A stretch of DNA of 64,000 nucleotides from Symbiodinium natans (GCA_905221605.1 CAJNDS010002190.1:332501-396500); one strand, 5' to 3'; counted from the stretch's first letter, positions 1-9,529 are shown. The notes: generated by a model not told the origin, from the sequence alone. Program-made: numbers and translations.

Positions 1-530
1 GGTTTAGGGCCGTGGGGACGTAGGGTGCACCGGTTGCAGGGTGTAGGGTTTAGGGTTTAGGGGTTTAGGGTTTAGGTTTTAGGGTTTAGGGTTTAGGGTT
101 TAGGGTGTAGGCTGTAGGTTGTAGGGTGTAGGGTGCCGGGTTCAGGGGTTTAGGGTTTTAGGGCTTTAGGGGGTTTAGGGCTTAGGATTTAAGAATTAGG
201 AGTCAAGCTTAGGTTCAGGTCTTTCATGGGGCCTAGGGCTTAGGGCCTAGGGCCCAGGGTTTAGGGTTTAGGGTTTGGGGTTTAGGGTTTAGGGTTTGGG
301 GTTTAGGAGTCTAGGATTTGGCGTTTTGGGGTGCTCAACCAAGACCGGGCGACAGCAAGGCCCTCGATTCGAGCCAGCGCGCTTGCAGGAGGGCGAGGAG
401 GGGGTTGTCCTGCAAGTATGGCTGTTGGGGTTTAGGGTTTAGGGTTTAGGGTTTCGGGTTTTGGGTTTAGGGTTTAGGTTTTTGGGTTTGGGTTTAGGGT
501 TTTAAAGTGCAGGTCTTAGGGTTTGAGGCT
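1..530 (+). repeat. Degenerate interstitial telomere-like array (G-strand)
   Basis: TTTAGGG units with many variants (GTGTAGG, GCTTAGG, TTCAGGG, TTTTAGGG) run in G-strand orientation and are interrupted at about 310-425 by non-telomeric DNA holding a coding-like fragment. The heavy degeneracy and the unique DNA that follows argue against this being the chromosome end. Confidence 0.85.
335..409 (-). CDS. Possible exon fragment between telomeric blocks
   Basis: On the minus strand an acceptor-like TTGCAG|G (CAG at 410-412) is followed by 25 codons ending in TGA. The peptide begins DNPLLALLQARWLESRALL and has GC-rich third positions. It lies inside the degenerate telomeric block at the window start, with a C-strand array upstream on the coding strand. 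No family is recognised. The piece is short enough for an open frame to be chance. Confidence 0.3.
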   Translation of the reverse strand, partial: DNPLLALLQARWLESRALLSPGLG

Positions 531-539
531 TCGTGTTGA

Positions 540-960
540 GAAGGCAGAAATTTAGGATGTATAATAGATTGTTTATGGGTTTGCAAGTTCATAAGGCTCA
601 ACTACGGAACTACTTTGAGGGAACACAGACCGGGAATGAAGAGCGACTTGCATGCGTGTCAATGTAGATACTTAGATACTGTATGTGCTGATACGAAAAC
701 AGAAAACCTGGGCTCAGCTGGGGTGCCTGAGCTTCTAGTTTGGGCCTCAGCGACCGGGTGTTCGCGCAGAGTTTGCCGAACTGGGAGCAGTGTGACTCTA
801 AACCCTAAACCCTAAGCCGGAAACCCTAAACCCTAGACGCCAAACCCTGTACAATAAGGAAGAAATCATGACATTGAAGACTGAACTGGGGGGGGGGGGC
901 TGCTTTCAGGCTGTGGAAGCTTCGCGTCTCGTGTCCAAAGAGCCTGAAGCAGGCCTGGGG
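540..960. other. Unassigned DNA with a short C-strand telomeric block
   Basis: No convincing gene. It holds a degenerate CCCTAAA block near 797-850 and a run of ten G at about 889-899. Open frames here are short and end in telomeric sequence. Confidence 0.5.
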
Positions 961-974
961 TAGGGTTTTGGAAG

Positions 975-1096
975 TTCGGGGTTTAGGGTTTAGGGTTTAC
1001 AAACCCTAAACCCTAAGCCCTAAGCCCTAAACCCCAAGCCCTAAAACCCTAAAACCCTAAACCCCAAGCCCTTAAACCCTAAACCCTAAACCCTAA
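975..1096. repeat. Head-to-head telomeric junction (TTTAGGG)n-(CCCTAAA)n
   Basis: A G-strand block (about 979-999) meets a C-strand block (1001-1096) with only a C between them, reading GGGTTTAC|AAACCCTAAA. This is the sequence expected if two telomere ends were joined. The right arm has CCCTAAG and AAAACCC variants. Confidence 0.85.
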
Positions 1097-1160
1097 TGGG
1101 GTGCAGGTGTCCTCCTGACGGTCAGCAAGGCCGAGCATGGCCTCGGCTTCGGCGCGGACC
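1097..1160 (-). CDS. Possible exon fragment between oppositely oriented arrays
   Basis: The minus strand reads CCCGCAG|GTC and then an open frame giving VRAEAEAMLGLADRQEDT, in GC3-rich codons. On the coding strand the piece is preceded by CCCTAAA-type and followed by TTTAGGG-type repeats. The plus strand also has an open frame ending at TAG, so strand and coding status are uncertain. Confidence 0.28.
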
Positions 1161-1175
1161 TGCGGGCTTTCTAGG

Positions 1176-1330
1176 GTTTTAGGGTTTAGGGTTTAGGGTT
1201 TCGGGTTTCGGGTTTAGGGTTTAGGGTTTAGGGTTTAGGGTTAGGGTTTAGGGTTTAGGGTTTAGGGTTTAGGGTTTAGGGTTTAGGGTTTAGGGTTTGG
1301 GGCTTGGGGTTTGGGGCTTGGGGTTTGGTA
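1176..1330 (+). repeat. Telomeric array, G-strand
   Basis: About 20 TTTAGGG units with a few TTTCGGG and GGCTTGG variants. A similar, almost perfect G-strand array lies at 1435-1540. Confidence 0.9.
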
Positions 1331-1434
1331 CCCTTTTGGCTCAAAGGGGCTTCTAAGGAACCTCAAGCAAGGAGTAAGAGACTACTGTGGCTTCGAGGAC
1401 TGTCCAGCCTCTACTGTGTTGGGTTTTGATGTCT

Positions 1435-1540
1435 AGGGTTTGGGGTTTAGGGTTTAGGGTTTAGGGTTTAGGGTTTAGGGTTTAGGGTTTAGGGTTTAGG
1501 GTTTAGGGTTTAGGGTTTAGGGTTTAGGGTTTAGGGTTTA
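1435..1540 (+). repeat. Telomeric array, G-strand
   Basis: About 14 near-perfect TTTAGGG units, ending abruptly against non-telomeric sequence (AAGGCACTCGG). Confidence 0.9.
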
Positions 1541-1601
1541 AGGCACTCGGCGCGGCCTTCTCCCAAACCTCACATGCAAGGGTCTACAGCGGACCCTACC
1601 A

Positions 1602-1805
1602 CTTGGAGGTTCAGGGTACGTATTAAACCCTAAACCCTAAACCCTAAACCCTAAACCCTAAACCCTAAACCCTAAACCATAAACCCTAACCCAGTTCTAA
1701 GTGTAGCTATAGCCCACTTGTAAGCTCCTTAAGTACCCTAGAAGGGCTATAGTTGGGTTAGGAGTGCAGTTATACTTGGAGTACAAAGTACCATGAACCT
1801 CTAAG
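1602..1805. mobile_element. Inverted-repeat element (family 1) interrupted by a telomeric array
   Basis: The terminal inverted repeats are CTTGGAGGTTCAGGGTAC (left, 1602-1619) and the complement of CTTAGAGGTTCATGGTAC (right end, 1805), 16 of 18 positions matching. The same ends bound elements at 11906, 14974 and 19340. A C-strand telomeric array (1624-1692) sits just inside the left end, so telomeric DNA appears to have entered a pre-existing element. No protein is encoded; this is MITE-like. Confidence 0.75.
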
Positions 1806-1837
1806 CGGTACATCCGAAACCTGAAAGTCGTGCGGCA

Positions 1838-2134
1838 ATGGCGCATCCATCCCATGCTCGGACATCTCCCGCAGCGCTTGCTGCACCTCTGTGGCAAGGA
1901 AGCAAAGCAGCTGGGGCCCCTACAAGTACTACACAACCAAAGGAGCATGAGTACATTGTTGGGGACACTTTTGGGCTTGGGCGGCCAGGGTTCAGGGACT
2001 CAGGTTCAGAGTTTGGAGTGAAGGACCGCCTAGCCTTCTGTGAAGCACCACGGCGTCAACTGCATGATTTCCATCATTGCGGTAACAACGTACCACAGGG
2101 TCCTAGCAGCCTTCGCTTGCCAGAAACTAGATGA
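1838..2134 (+). CDS. Hypothetical ORF, 98 codons
   Basis: An ATG-started open frame of 98 codons lies immediately after the family-1 inverted-repeat element. The N-terminal third is Ala/Pro/Ser/Thr-rich and the rest mixed, with no motif recognised. An overlapping frame (2040-2285, 81 codons, with an acidic DDEEE stretch) is also open, so the reading frame is unsettled. The 590-bp stretch has no telomeric repeats until 2285. Confidence 0.28.
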   Translation: MAHPSHARTSPAALAAPLWQGSKAAGAPTSTTQPKEHEYIVGDTFGLGRPGFRDSGSEFGVKDRLAFCEAPRRQLHDFHHCGNNVPQGPSSLRLPETR

Positions 2135-2284
2135 CGAGGAGGAGACCCTTTCTTCTATTGGTTTTGGAATTGCTGCAACACAGAACGAAAATAGAAAGAA
2201 GGGCACCACTGGATTTCCTAGTCGCCAGAGCTTTTCGGGATTTACAAGGCACTTGGGTCCTAGCGTTGGGCTTGTAGGGCCATA

Positions 2285-2665
2285 AACCCTAAACCCTAAA
2301 CCCAGAACCCTGAACCGTGAACCCTAAACTTACAGGGTTTAGCAATTAAATCAGATAGTCCTGGTACCAAAACCACAGCCCGAATTACACCCTTCTAGCA
2401 GATTTTTGGGCAGCAAAACAATTTGAACCCTAAACCCTAAACCCTAAACCCTAAACCCTAAACCCTAAGGCACTTGCAAACCTAGCGTCAAGGAGCGGGC
2501 TTAGGGTTCCGGTTTGTAGGGTTACCAGTATCAAGACGTAGACTCAACCTGAACCCTAAACCCTATGCCCTAAACCCTGAACCCTGAACCCTAAACCCTA
2601 AACCCTAAACCCTAAACCCTAAACCCTAAACCCTAAACCCTAAACCCTAAACCCTAAACCCACAC
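2285..2665 (-). repeat. Cluster of C-strand telomeric blocks
   Basis: CCCTAAA blocks at about 2285-2330, 2427-2470 and 2558-2661 are separated by 80-100 bp of unassigned sequence. The last block is nearly perfect (about 12 units). Confidence 0.85.
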
Positions 2666-2859
2666 CCTGGAAAGATCGGCGGCGGCACACCATCTCCCGC
2701 CGACAGGAAGGAGGTAAAGTAGTCGTGAGGAGGCGGCACCTCAATTCTGGCAACAAAAAACATCTTCCATAGGAACCCAAAACCAAAAGGCAAAACAAAA
2801 ACATCTTCTATAAGAACGCCTCGCCTAGAAGCCGAAGCCCGAAGCAGCATGAGGTCTAC

Positions 2860-3125
2860 AGACCCTAAAGCCTAAACCCCTGAAACCGAAACCCCTGAAC
2901 CCGAAACCCCTAAACCCTGAACTCCTAAACCCCTGAACCTGAAACCCCTAAACCCTAAACCCTAAACCCTAAACCCTAAACCCTAAACCCTAAACCCTAA
3001 ACCCTAAACCCCAAACCCCTGAACCCGAAACCCCTAAACCCAAAACCCTAAACCCCCTAACCCTAAACCCCTTAACCCTAACCCCTAAACCCTAGCCCTA
3101 AACCCTAGCCCTAAACCCTAAACCA
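2860..3125 (-). repeat. Degenerate C-strand telomeric array
   Basis: A mixture of CCCTAAA with 8-base CCCCTAAA/CCCGAAA variants and a perfect core at 2950-3010. A G-strand block follows at 3232-3345 after about 100 bp of unique DNA. Confidence 0.85.
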
Positions 3126-3439
3126 CGGACACCGAGCCACATATCGAGTTGCAGGGAGGCCGAGGTAGGCCGCACTGAGGTACCGCAGTCGGTAGTAAGC
3201 GGCATCCAAGGCCATGACCATCTTCACCTTTTAGGGTTCAGGGTTCAGGGTTCAGAGTTCAGGGTTTAGGGCTTGGGGTTTAGGGTTTAGGGTTTAGGGT
3301 TTAGGGTTTAGGGGTTTAGGGTTTGAGGTTTAGGGTTGAGCGCTTGCTTCAGAACTTAGGAACGACCTGGTAGTTGAAAGAATTAAAAGGAGGGGGTTGA
3401 GGCTTCGAGGTTTCTTCGGGCTTTGAGGAAACTAGGATG

Positions 3440-3930
3440 TGAACCCTGAATCCAAAAACCTACACCCCCAAACCCCAAACCCTAGACCCCCTAAACCCCA
3501 AACCGGGCGACTTTGGGAACAAGAGGCCACGGTGGTTTAAAGTTTTGCCGGCAAGCCCTACAATTGAGAGGGCGTTGAACGACCCGAATCCTTGAACCTA
3601 AATCTTTCATTTCTCAAGGACGCAGATGTAACACTCAGCACTAAACCCTAAGCACCTACGTGATTCACACTGCAGTACTTCATGGGTGGAGCATGAAGAG
3701 TCATATTGTGCTGACAAGCCACCTGGTTCGGGGTTGAGGGTGCCTTTTCCAAAGGGCTTATGTAGGCAAATGTCGGGTGCCTGCAGGATCTTGTATGACC
3801 AACTCTGGCAAGAAAGCGCTTAGCAGCTATAGCATGTTCGCTACACTGCTACACTGAGAACCAAATGACCCCTAAAATTAGGGTCATATACCTTACTCTA
3901 CTATAATTCCATTAAGGTATATGAACCATA
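3440..3930. other. Unassigned DNA
   Basis: It contains degenerate C-strand telomeric units at 3445-3505 and otherwise AT/GC-mixed unique sequence. No open frame longer than about 60 codons or RNA gene was recognised. Confidence 0.4.
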
Positions 3931-4292
3931 AACCCTTTTAAGGTTCATTTGGTCCCCAAGGCACACCGGACTGCCCGCCTGCCCAGGTGGGTCCACCTTT
4001 CCCGCGACAAGGGCAGATTTCACTTCACGCGCGGCTTGCTCGTGCCTCGAAGACGTGGGCACTGAGGCGTCTGAGGTGTTCGGGGAACGACAGCCGAAAA
4101 TTCGTAAACTCCCTCCCAAGCAGTTGCTTACACTTGATTCTGGTACCTGGCCGTTGATGTCATGCAGCCGCAGCAGACGTCGCTGCTTCTTGCTAGGGTG
4201 CCCCCCCAAGAAGCTAGAGCGGAGCATCATGCAGGAGCCAGATGGTCAACTCTTTCGATTGGATGGTCCCCTTGCCCCTAAACCTAAACCCT
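3930..4292 (+). CDS. Hypothetical protein-coding segment
   Basis: This frame stays open for about 120 codons into the telomeric array at 4276. The peptide includes a basic, proline-containing stretch (RQPKIRKLPPKQLLTLDSG) and a Cys/Arg-rich one (CSRSRRRCFLLGCPPKK). The first internal ATG is late, so this is probably an exon rather than a full gene; CCCAG|GTGG near 3990 could be an acceptor. The opposite strand is also open for 109 codons (3901-4230) and is the alternative. No family recognised. Confidence 0.38.
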
Positions 4293-4530
4293 AAACCCTA
4301 AACCCTAAACTCTAAACCCTAAACCCTAAACCCTAAACCCCAAGGCAAAGAGTCCTGGAGGGTCGTATGAGCCCGGAAACCCGCAAAGAAGCACCGCTTC
4401 CCAGAGCTGACCTACGGTTACAAAAGGCACAGCCCAGTCGTCGCACGGGTGTAGGGTTTAGGGTTTAGGGTTTAGGGTTTAGGTTTTCGGGTTTAGGGTT
4501 TAGGGTTTAGGGTTTAGGGTTTAGGGTTAG
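4276..4530. repeat. C-strand array then G-strand array around a 100-bp unique piece
   Basis: CCCTAAA units at 4276-4345 and TTTAGGG units at 4448-4530 flank a unique segment in C-to-G order, the orientation of telomeres capping a short linear fragment. Confidence 0.85.
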
Positions 4531-5112
4531 AGGCAACAAGAGCAATAAGGAGCCGCACCGATAACCAAAAGAATGGGCCAATCCACGCAGGTCCAACAAA
4601 AGGAGAGCTGTGGCACACAAGGATAGCACAAGTGTGAGATGCCACTTTTGAAATGGGGCGCTTGAGCCAAAGTCACTGTTCAGAGTTGTTCCTCATGATT
4701 GTACAAGCGATGTGCAGAGAGGGAGCCTTCTAGAGATCCCTCGGCCTTTACTTTCCCCTGAGAGAGGGGGCGGGGGGGGGGGGGGGCAAGGCCACAACAG
4801 GGTACTTGCTACTGCAAAGCTGTGCTGCAGTTCTACGCAATTTTGGCTCGAGGATTGTTCTCCTCCTGAAGCCTATATCTCGTAAACCTTGAACACTGGA
4901 GCCAAGGCGCAACCTTGCAACCTCCTGCACCTCGGCAGAGATCTCCCCACCTGTGGACAGAAGATATCTTTGGGAGTCGAGGACTTCGGGCGGAAAGATC
5001 AGGGTTTGTGGCTTAGGATTCGGCCTTGAGCCATTCATCCCTTTCCTTCACCCCCTGAACCTGACATCCCGACAAGCCCCTCCAAAAAGTATCTCAAAGT
5101 TTCGATTCCGGC
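4530..5112. other. Long unassigned stretch with a poly-G tract
   Basis: No telomeric arrays. A G-rich run lies at 4769-4787. Open frames exist on both strands around 4748-5150 but none is convincing. Confidence 0.4.
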
Positions 5113-5328
5113 TTAGGGTTTCGAGGTTAAGAGCTTGGCGTTTGCTTTGATTCGGGTTTTCGCGTTGCCATTGACTCGCCCCTGCCCTACCGCTTTTCCC
5201 GGATGAGGCCTAGAGAGCAGCTGATTGCGGGGCTGAAGGAGCTTGCAGAGTTCAGAAGGCGCAAGAGACACTTCGACGACGTCTTCCTTGTGCGCATACA
5301 AACTGGCCCTTGCCATTCTATGCTCCAT
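5113..5328 (-). CDS. Hypothetical exon/ORF, about 71 codons
   Basis: The minus-strand ATG-started frame has an acceptor-like ACAG|GATGG just upstream. The peptide is protein-like for its first 50 residues (HKEDVVEVSLAPSELCKLLQ) and becomes basic before reaching telomere-like sequence. No motif recognised. The open frame may be part of a larger exon. Confidence 0.35.
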   Translation of the reverse strand: MEHRMARASLYAHKEDVVEVSLAPSELCKLLQPRNQLLSRPHPGKAVGQGRVNGNAKTRIKANAKLLTSKP

Positions 5329-5754
5329 CCTGTGAACGAGAAATGTGTGGCGATCTCAGTCGAAATTCAGGGATCGTGCTGAGGCAGCGCAGCAGCGTCC
5401 CCGAAGTCAGCAAGCTGCGCTTCATGCAGGAGCCAAACTGCAATATCAGGTGAAGCAGGAAGCGTCAGTCAAAGACTTCGAAGCAGCAGTACAGTGAGGC
5501 ATGGACTGACTTCACAGCTGTGGAGTTAAAGGTTTCAAGGTTTCTCAAAGTGCCGCTCAAGTCCTTGTTGGGACCTTGAGCTCTGTAAACCCTAAACCTG
5601 CACGCCTCTATCTGCTCGTCTGAATCATGCGGGGCAAGCTACATAGGCATATGGCGCTATAAGCACTACACAACTCCATTCTTGAGCTCCTTGGAAGCCC
5701 TCCAAGACCCCCATAGACCCTGCAAGTCCACTTTGGGGTTAGAGCCCCAAATAC

Positions 5755-5970
5755 ACCCTAAACCCTATAACCCCCAAACCCCTAAAACCCCTAAACCCCA
5801 AAGAAACCCAGCCCAGCCCCTGAGCCCATAAACCCTACACCCCCAAACTCTAAACCCCTAAACCCCTAAACCCCTAAGCCCTAAGCCCTAAGACCCTAAA
5901 AACCCTAAGCCCTAAACCCTAAACCACGAAACCCTAAACCCTACTGTAAACCCTAAACCCCAAACCCCAA
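5755..5970 (-). repeat. Degenerate C-strand telomeric array
   Basis: CCCTAAA with many 8-base CCCCTAAA and CCCTAAG variants. A G-strand array follows at 6083-6160 after a 110-bp very GC-rich piece. Confidence 0.8.
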
Positions 5971-5989
5971 CCACTGCCACCCAGCCACT

Positions 5990-6045
5990 TTCGCGCGCGG
6001 CCGCGCGCCGCAGCGCGCCCGCGGCCTGGGCCGCGGCGCGAGCCT
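5990..6045. other. Very GC-rich segment with perfect hairpin
   Basis: About 50 bp of nearly pure G+C. At 6019-6036, CCGCGGCC and GGCCGCGG flank a TG loop, a perfect 8-bp stem. It sits between a C-strand and a G-strand telomeric array. Confidence 0.7.
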
Positions 6046-6385
6046 AGGTTCCAACAACTAAGGGAGGTTCCAGGTTCGGGAAACTAGGGTTTAGGGTTTA
6101 GGGTTTAGGGTTTAGGGTTTAGGGTTTAGGGTTTAGGGTTTAGGGTTTAGGGTTTCGGGCTGAGGGGTTTAGGGTTTAGGGGTTCTCGATTCAGGAACTT
6201 GCGAAATACGGGTCCAGGTTAGGGAAACTCGGGTTCAGGGTCTAGGGTGAAGGGTTTAGGGTCCAGGGTTTTGAGTTTAGGGTTCAAGGAACTTGCAAAA
6301 TAAGGTTCCAAGTTAGGGAAGCTAGGGTTTAGGGGTTGGAGGTTCTAGATCAAGGAACTTGCACACTAAGGTTCCACGTTAGGGA
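6046..6385 (+). repeat. Degenerate tandem repeat related to telomeric arrays
   Basis: Three to four diverged copies of a unit containing AAGGAACTTGC, then AAGGTTCCAAGTTAGGG and AAACTAGGG, begin near 6046, 6193, 6296 and 6353. Between them are telomere-like units, so non-telomeric and telomeric DNA were duplicated together. Confidence 0.6.
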
Positions 6386-6844
6386 CACTAGAGTGGCGCA
6401 CGCCAAGATATGGACATCCACAAGGTTTGCAAGCAAAAATCGGTGCCTTCACCATGGAAGCTTCATTGAGGTTGCTTAACGGCAACCCAGAAGCCAGTAG
6501 TGATGCCTCGTAGCCCTTGCCCGCCAGGGCCTCAGAGAGTTTGATGGCTTAGGCTGCTTAGGGGGGTTTGGTGTTTGGGGTTCGAGGAGCTTTGGGGGTT
6601 GTAAGGAACCCTAAACCCTAAACCCTAAACCCTAAGCCCTAAACCCACTCAGCGGGTTAATTGGGGCTTAGGGTTCCCGAGCTGCCTAACAACCCAAAAA
6701 ACTGAAAACCCTGCCTGACGCTAGACCTAAACTCACCCTGAAACGCCCGTAAAGAAACTCGAAAATATCCTTGGACGCTCACCCTAAAATAACCCCGACA
6801 TCCCTAAAGCACCTAAAATAACCCTAAGATCCCTACAGCACATG

Positions 6845-6935
6845 AAGTCCTGCCCAGCGGCCGCTTTCCTGGCGCCCGCCAGTGCGCGGATGACGGCCGC
6901 CACCCCCTCAGCCAGCGAGGGGCAAGTCGGGAGAA
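6845..6935 (-). CDS. Possible exon fragment
   Basis: On the minus strand an open frame encodes an Ala-rich helical stretch (SLAEGVAAVIRALAGARKAA) in GC3-rich codons. It lies between degenerate C-strand repeats (left) and a G-strand block (right). The plus strand is also open (ending in TAG from the telomeric repeat), so strand is uncertain. Confidence 0.28.
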
Positions 6936-7294
6936 GGGTTTAGGGTTCAGGGACTAGGGATTAGGGTTTCGGGTTTAGGGTTTCGGGCGTAGTCGAGGAT
7001 CCTGGTTTGGGCCGTTTGCAACGTGCAAAACTTCAAAAAAGTTACTGGGCGTAAGGATTCGGGTTTTGGGTTTTGGGTTTTGCGTTTTGTGCCTAGGCTT
7101 GGGGTTTCGGTTTAACCCTAAAGCCTATAAACCCTATAAACCCTAAACCCAAAACCCTAAACTCCAAACCCTTAGGCTTGAATTTTCGGTTTTTGGGGCT
7201 TCGGGTGAAGGGCCTGCGCCACCCCGCGCGCGGCGCTCCGAACCTCCGGCACGCAAATCGGGGCGCGCCTTGCACCAACTTGTGCTCGGGAGGG

Positions 7295-7745
7295 TTTAGC
7301 GTTTAGGGTTTAGGGTTTAGGGTTTAGGGTTTAGGGTTTAGGGTTTAGGGTTTAGTTTTATGTAGGGTCTCTAGTGTTGAGGGGGTTCTTCGGGATTGTA
7401 GGGTCTCAGTGTTTAGGAGGGTTCTTCGGGATTGCATGGTTTGAATAGGGTTTGTAGGGTTTGGAGGGCTTATAGGGTTTGGGGTTTAGGGTTTAGGGTT
7501 TAGGGTTTAGGGTTTAGGGTTTAGGGTTTCTATGGTGTTCTAGGGCTTCCAGAGGGTTTACAGGGATTAGAGGGCTCATGTAGGTAGGGCTTACAACTAA
7601 TCAAACCCTAACCCTAAACCCTATACTCTAAACCCTAAACCCTAGCAGGTGCAGGGTTTACAGGGTTTACAGGGTTTACAGGGTTTACAGGGTTTAGGGT
7701 TTAGGGTTTAGGGTGTAGGGTGTAGGGTTTAGGGTTTAGGGTTTT
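7295..7745 (+). repeat. Series of G-strand telomeric blocks
   Basis: TTTAGGG blocks at 7295-7350, 7478-7530 and 7690-7742, with a C-strand patch at 7605-7650 and a run of four ACAGGGTTT units at about 7655-7690. The TTTACAGGG run is a locally amplified variant. Confidence 0.85.
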
Positions 7746-7749
7746 GGCA

Positions 7750-7862
7750 TATTGCAGGGCTACAAAAAACCCGCGGCCTTGCCGTGGGAGCCCGTCGTGC
7801 GCGATTTGCGCGACGGAGGATGGCGAGGCGGCGACGGCCACGGGCTTGGCCTTCTTGTTCCG
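7750..7862 (-). CDS. Exon-like coding fragment, Lys/Ala/Val-rich
   Basis: The minus-strand frame runs about 38 codons, from the edge of the perfect telomeric array (7863) to the next block. Codons are strongly GC3-rich and the peptide includes NKKAKPVAVAASPSSVAQIA. G-strand arrays (plus) lie on both sides. No family recognised; likely a single exon or gene fragment. Confidence 0.45.
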
Positions 7863-7991
7863 GTTTAGGGTTTAGGGTTTAGGGTTTAGGGTTTAGGGTT
7901 TAGGGTTTAGGGTTTAGGGTTTAGGGTTTAGGGTTTAGGGTTTAGGGTTTAGGGTTTAGGGTTTAGGGTTTAGGGTTTAGGGTTTAGGGTT
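7863..7991 (+). repeat. Perfect telomeric array, G-strand
   Basis: About 18 uninterrupted TTTAGGG units; lack of decay suggests a recent origin or homogenisation. Confidence 0.95.
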
Positions 7992-8272
7992 CTAGCTTGC
8001 GAAACTAACTCAAAGGTAGTTCATAAATTAACGGACTAATAGAAATCGACCTGAGCAATGGCAACTAAGCTCCGTAGCCAGGAGGGTTCTTCCTCTGAGG
8101 GTCTAGAGGGTTTGGGGTCTATAGGGTTTGGGGTCTATAGGGTTTAGGATTCGGGGTTTATAGGGTTTAGGGCTTAGGGTGAAGGGTTTAGGGTTTGGCA
8201 TTTAGGGTTTAGGAATTGGGGCTTGTGCTTAGGAACTTGTTGCTGCTGTTGTTGGTCTATTGCGTATATAGC

Positions 8273-8566
8273 TTAGCGAACACAAAAGGTCCGCAGAATC
8301 CAGAGCAGAGCACCCCCCCCCCTTCCCAGGTATAGGGAGAGATCGACCTCGAGACTGCTGAAGTACTTGGAGTGCATGCAGCTCATCCTGCTGTTGCTCG
8401 TGGATGAGCCTGGCTTTTGCTCGGCCCGGATCTGCTGCACCAATAGCTGGTCGTCGTCAGCGCTTAGTGCCGGTGCCGCGAACACAGGGCTGACTGGGCT
8501 GGGTGTCTTTACCCCACCCACGAGGTTCTCCATGTCCTGTGCCTGTTGCTCTGGGTGCTGCTGCTG
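8273..8566 (-). CDS. Q-rich protein, second exon of a two-exon model
   Basis: The minus-strand open frame begins after TTGCAG with CAG repeats (poly-Q then HPEQQAQDMENLVGG) and continues through Pro/Ser and Asp-rich stretches to a stop near 8273. It is one of the longest protein-like frames in the window. An upstream exon (8622-8681) ends AAG|GTCCAG and this one starts after GCAG in the matching phase. The 55 bp between them are telomere-like. The C-terminal 20 codons run through a G-rich tract and may not be coding. No family recognised. Confidence 0.5.
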   Translation of the reverse strand, partial: QQQHPEQQAQDMENLVGGVKTPSPVSPVFAAPALSADDDQLLVQQIRAEQKPGSSTSNSRMSCMHSKYFSSLEVDLSLYLGRGGGALLWILRTFCVR

Positions 8567-8621
8567 CTGCAACATTCCTAAACCCCAAACCCTAATCCCT
8601 AAACCCCAAAATGTCCTGGAC
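8567..8621 (-). other. Candidate 55-bp intron made largely of telomere-like repeats
   Basis: On the minus strand it starts GTCCAG and ends TTGCAG, and carries four degenerate TTTAGGG-type units (GGGTTTAGGGATTAGGG and similar). Its length (55) is not a multiple of three, and the coding frame differs on its two sides, as an intron or an insertion would require. Confidence 0.4.
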
Positions 8622-8681
8622 CTTTCCCTCCAGAATCCCCGTGGATAGCGCAGTTGCAGGCTCCTTGGCTGAAGCTTCGTG
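8622..8681 (-). CDS. Q-rich protein, upstream exon of the model
   Basis: Twenty codons after TTTCAG (8682-8684): HEASAKEPATALSTGILEGK, then AAG|GTCCAG. Frame and phase join in frame to the Q-rich exon. Alternatively the two frames belong to one exon broken by a telomere-like insertion. Confidence 0.4.
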
Positions 8682-8699
8682 CTGAAACACCGGCTACAC

Positions 8700-9060
8700 A
8701 ACCCTAAGAACTATATGTATACTGTAACATATGTCTGTAAAATAATATGTATATATATCTATATATATATATATATAAAGTTATGTAATCTGCAATGTAC
8801 ATTGTCTTAGAACTACCCGGAAGCCTTCCAAGTAGCTCAAAACCCTTCAGCCACTTCGCTTGCCTGCGCTCCGCACCAGCGCCATCGAGGGCCCGCCGCC
8901 CACCCAGATCTCCCAATATCCCTCAGTTAAGGAATATTCACTGTTATCAGGGTCCTGCAGTACTTCGGGGAAAATTCTAAGACTAAGGGATGTTGGAAGA
9001 TCTGCCCGACATAGCGAGGGAGGGGGGGGGGGGCGCCTCCAGGGGGCTCGGGGGGTTTTG
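8700..9060. other. Unique DNA with an AT microsatellite and a poly-G tract
   Basis: (TA)n-type repeat at 8740-8778 and a G run at 9022-9032. Overlapping plus-strand frames of about 60 codons (8795-9069) are not convincing. Confidence 0.45.
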
Positions 9061-9129
9061 GGGTTTTAGAGGTCAGAAGGCTCAAGATTCGAACCCTATA
9101 GGGTTTACTTAGGGTTTAGGGTTTAACCC

Positions 9130-9420
9130 CACGTAGAGGAAAGGTTTAAAAACAATGAGGTGCCTATCACCTTATGTGTGTGCAAGAGGTATACAAATAA
9201 GCGAGAGAATAATACGTTAGTCGCGTACCTATATATACACATCTGCACATACATGTACATGGGCACTTTTTTTTTTTTTTGGGGGGGGGGGGGTCCCTGT
9301 CATAAGGCGCCATACTATATACGTAGCAGTTCAGGGTTCAGGGCCTTACGTGACGTGAACAAAGTACTCCATGAGCTGTGCAGCTTTCCACATGCGAGCC
9401 GAGACGGCAAGCCGGCAGAA
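9130..9420. other. Unique DNA with adjacent poly-T and poly-G
   Basis: Fourteen T followed directly by thirteen G (about 9268-9294). Other T-then-G junctions occur at 26692-26707 and 32011-32027. No gene recognised. Confidence 0.5.
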
Positions 9421-9529
9421 CGTAAGCAGTTGAGGGGTTTGGGGTTAAGGGGTGGTTTCGGGTTTAGGGTGTCAAGGTTAAGGGGTTTAGGGTCTAGGAG
9501 CTGGGGGTTTAGGGTTTAGGATTAGCCCT

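Noticed and set aside
1-530. True chromosome end at the window's left edge
   Set aside because: The repeats are degenerate and interrupted, and comparable arrays occur throughout the window in both orientations.
4655-4680. CTTGAGCCAAAGT, an 11-base match to the complement of the dinoflagellate spliced-leader 3' end
   Set aside because: Only 11 bases match and the rest of the leader is absent; plausible by chance in 64 kb on two strands.
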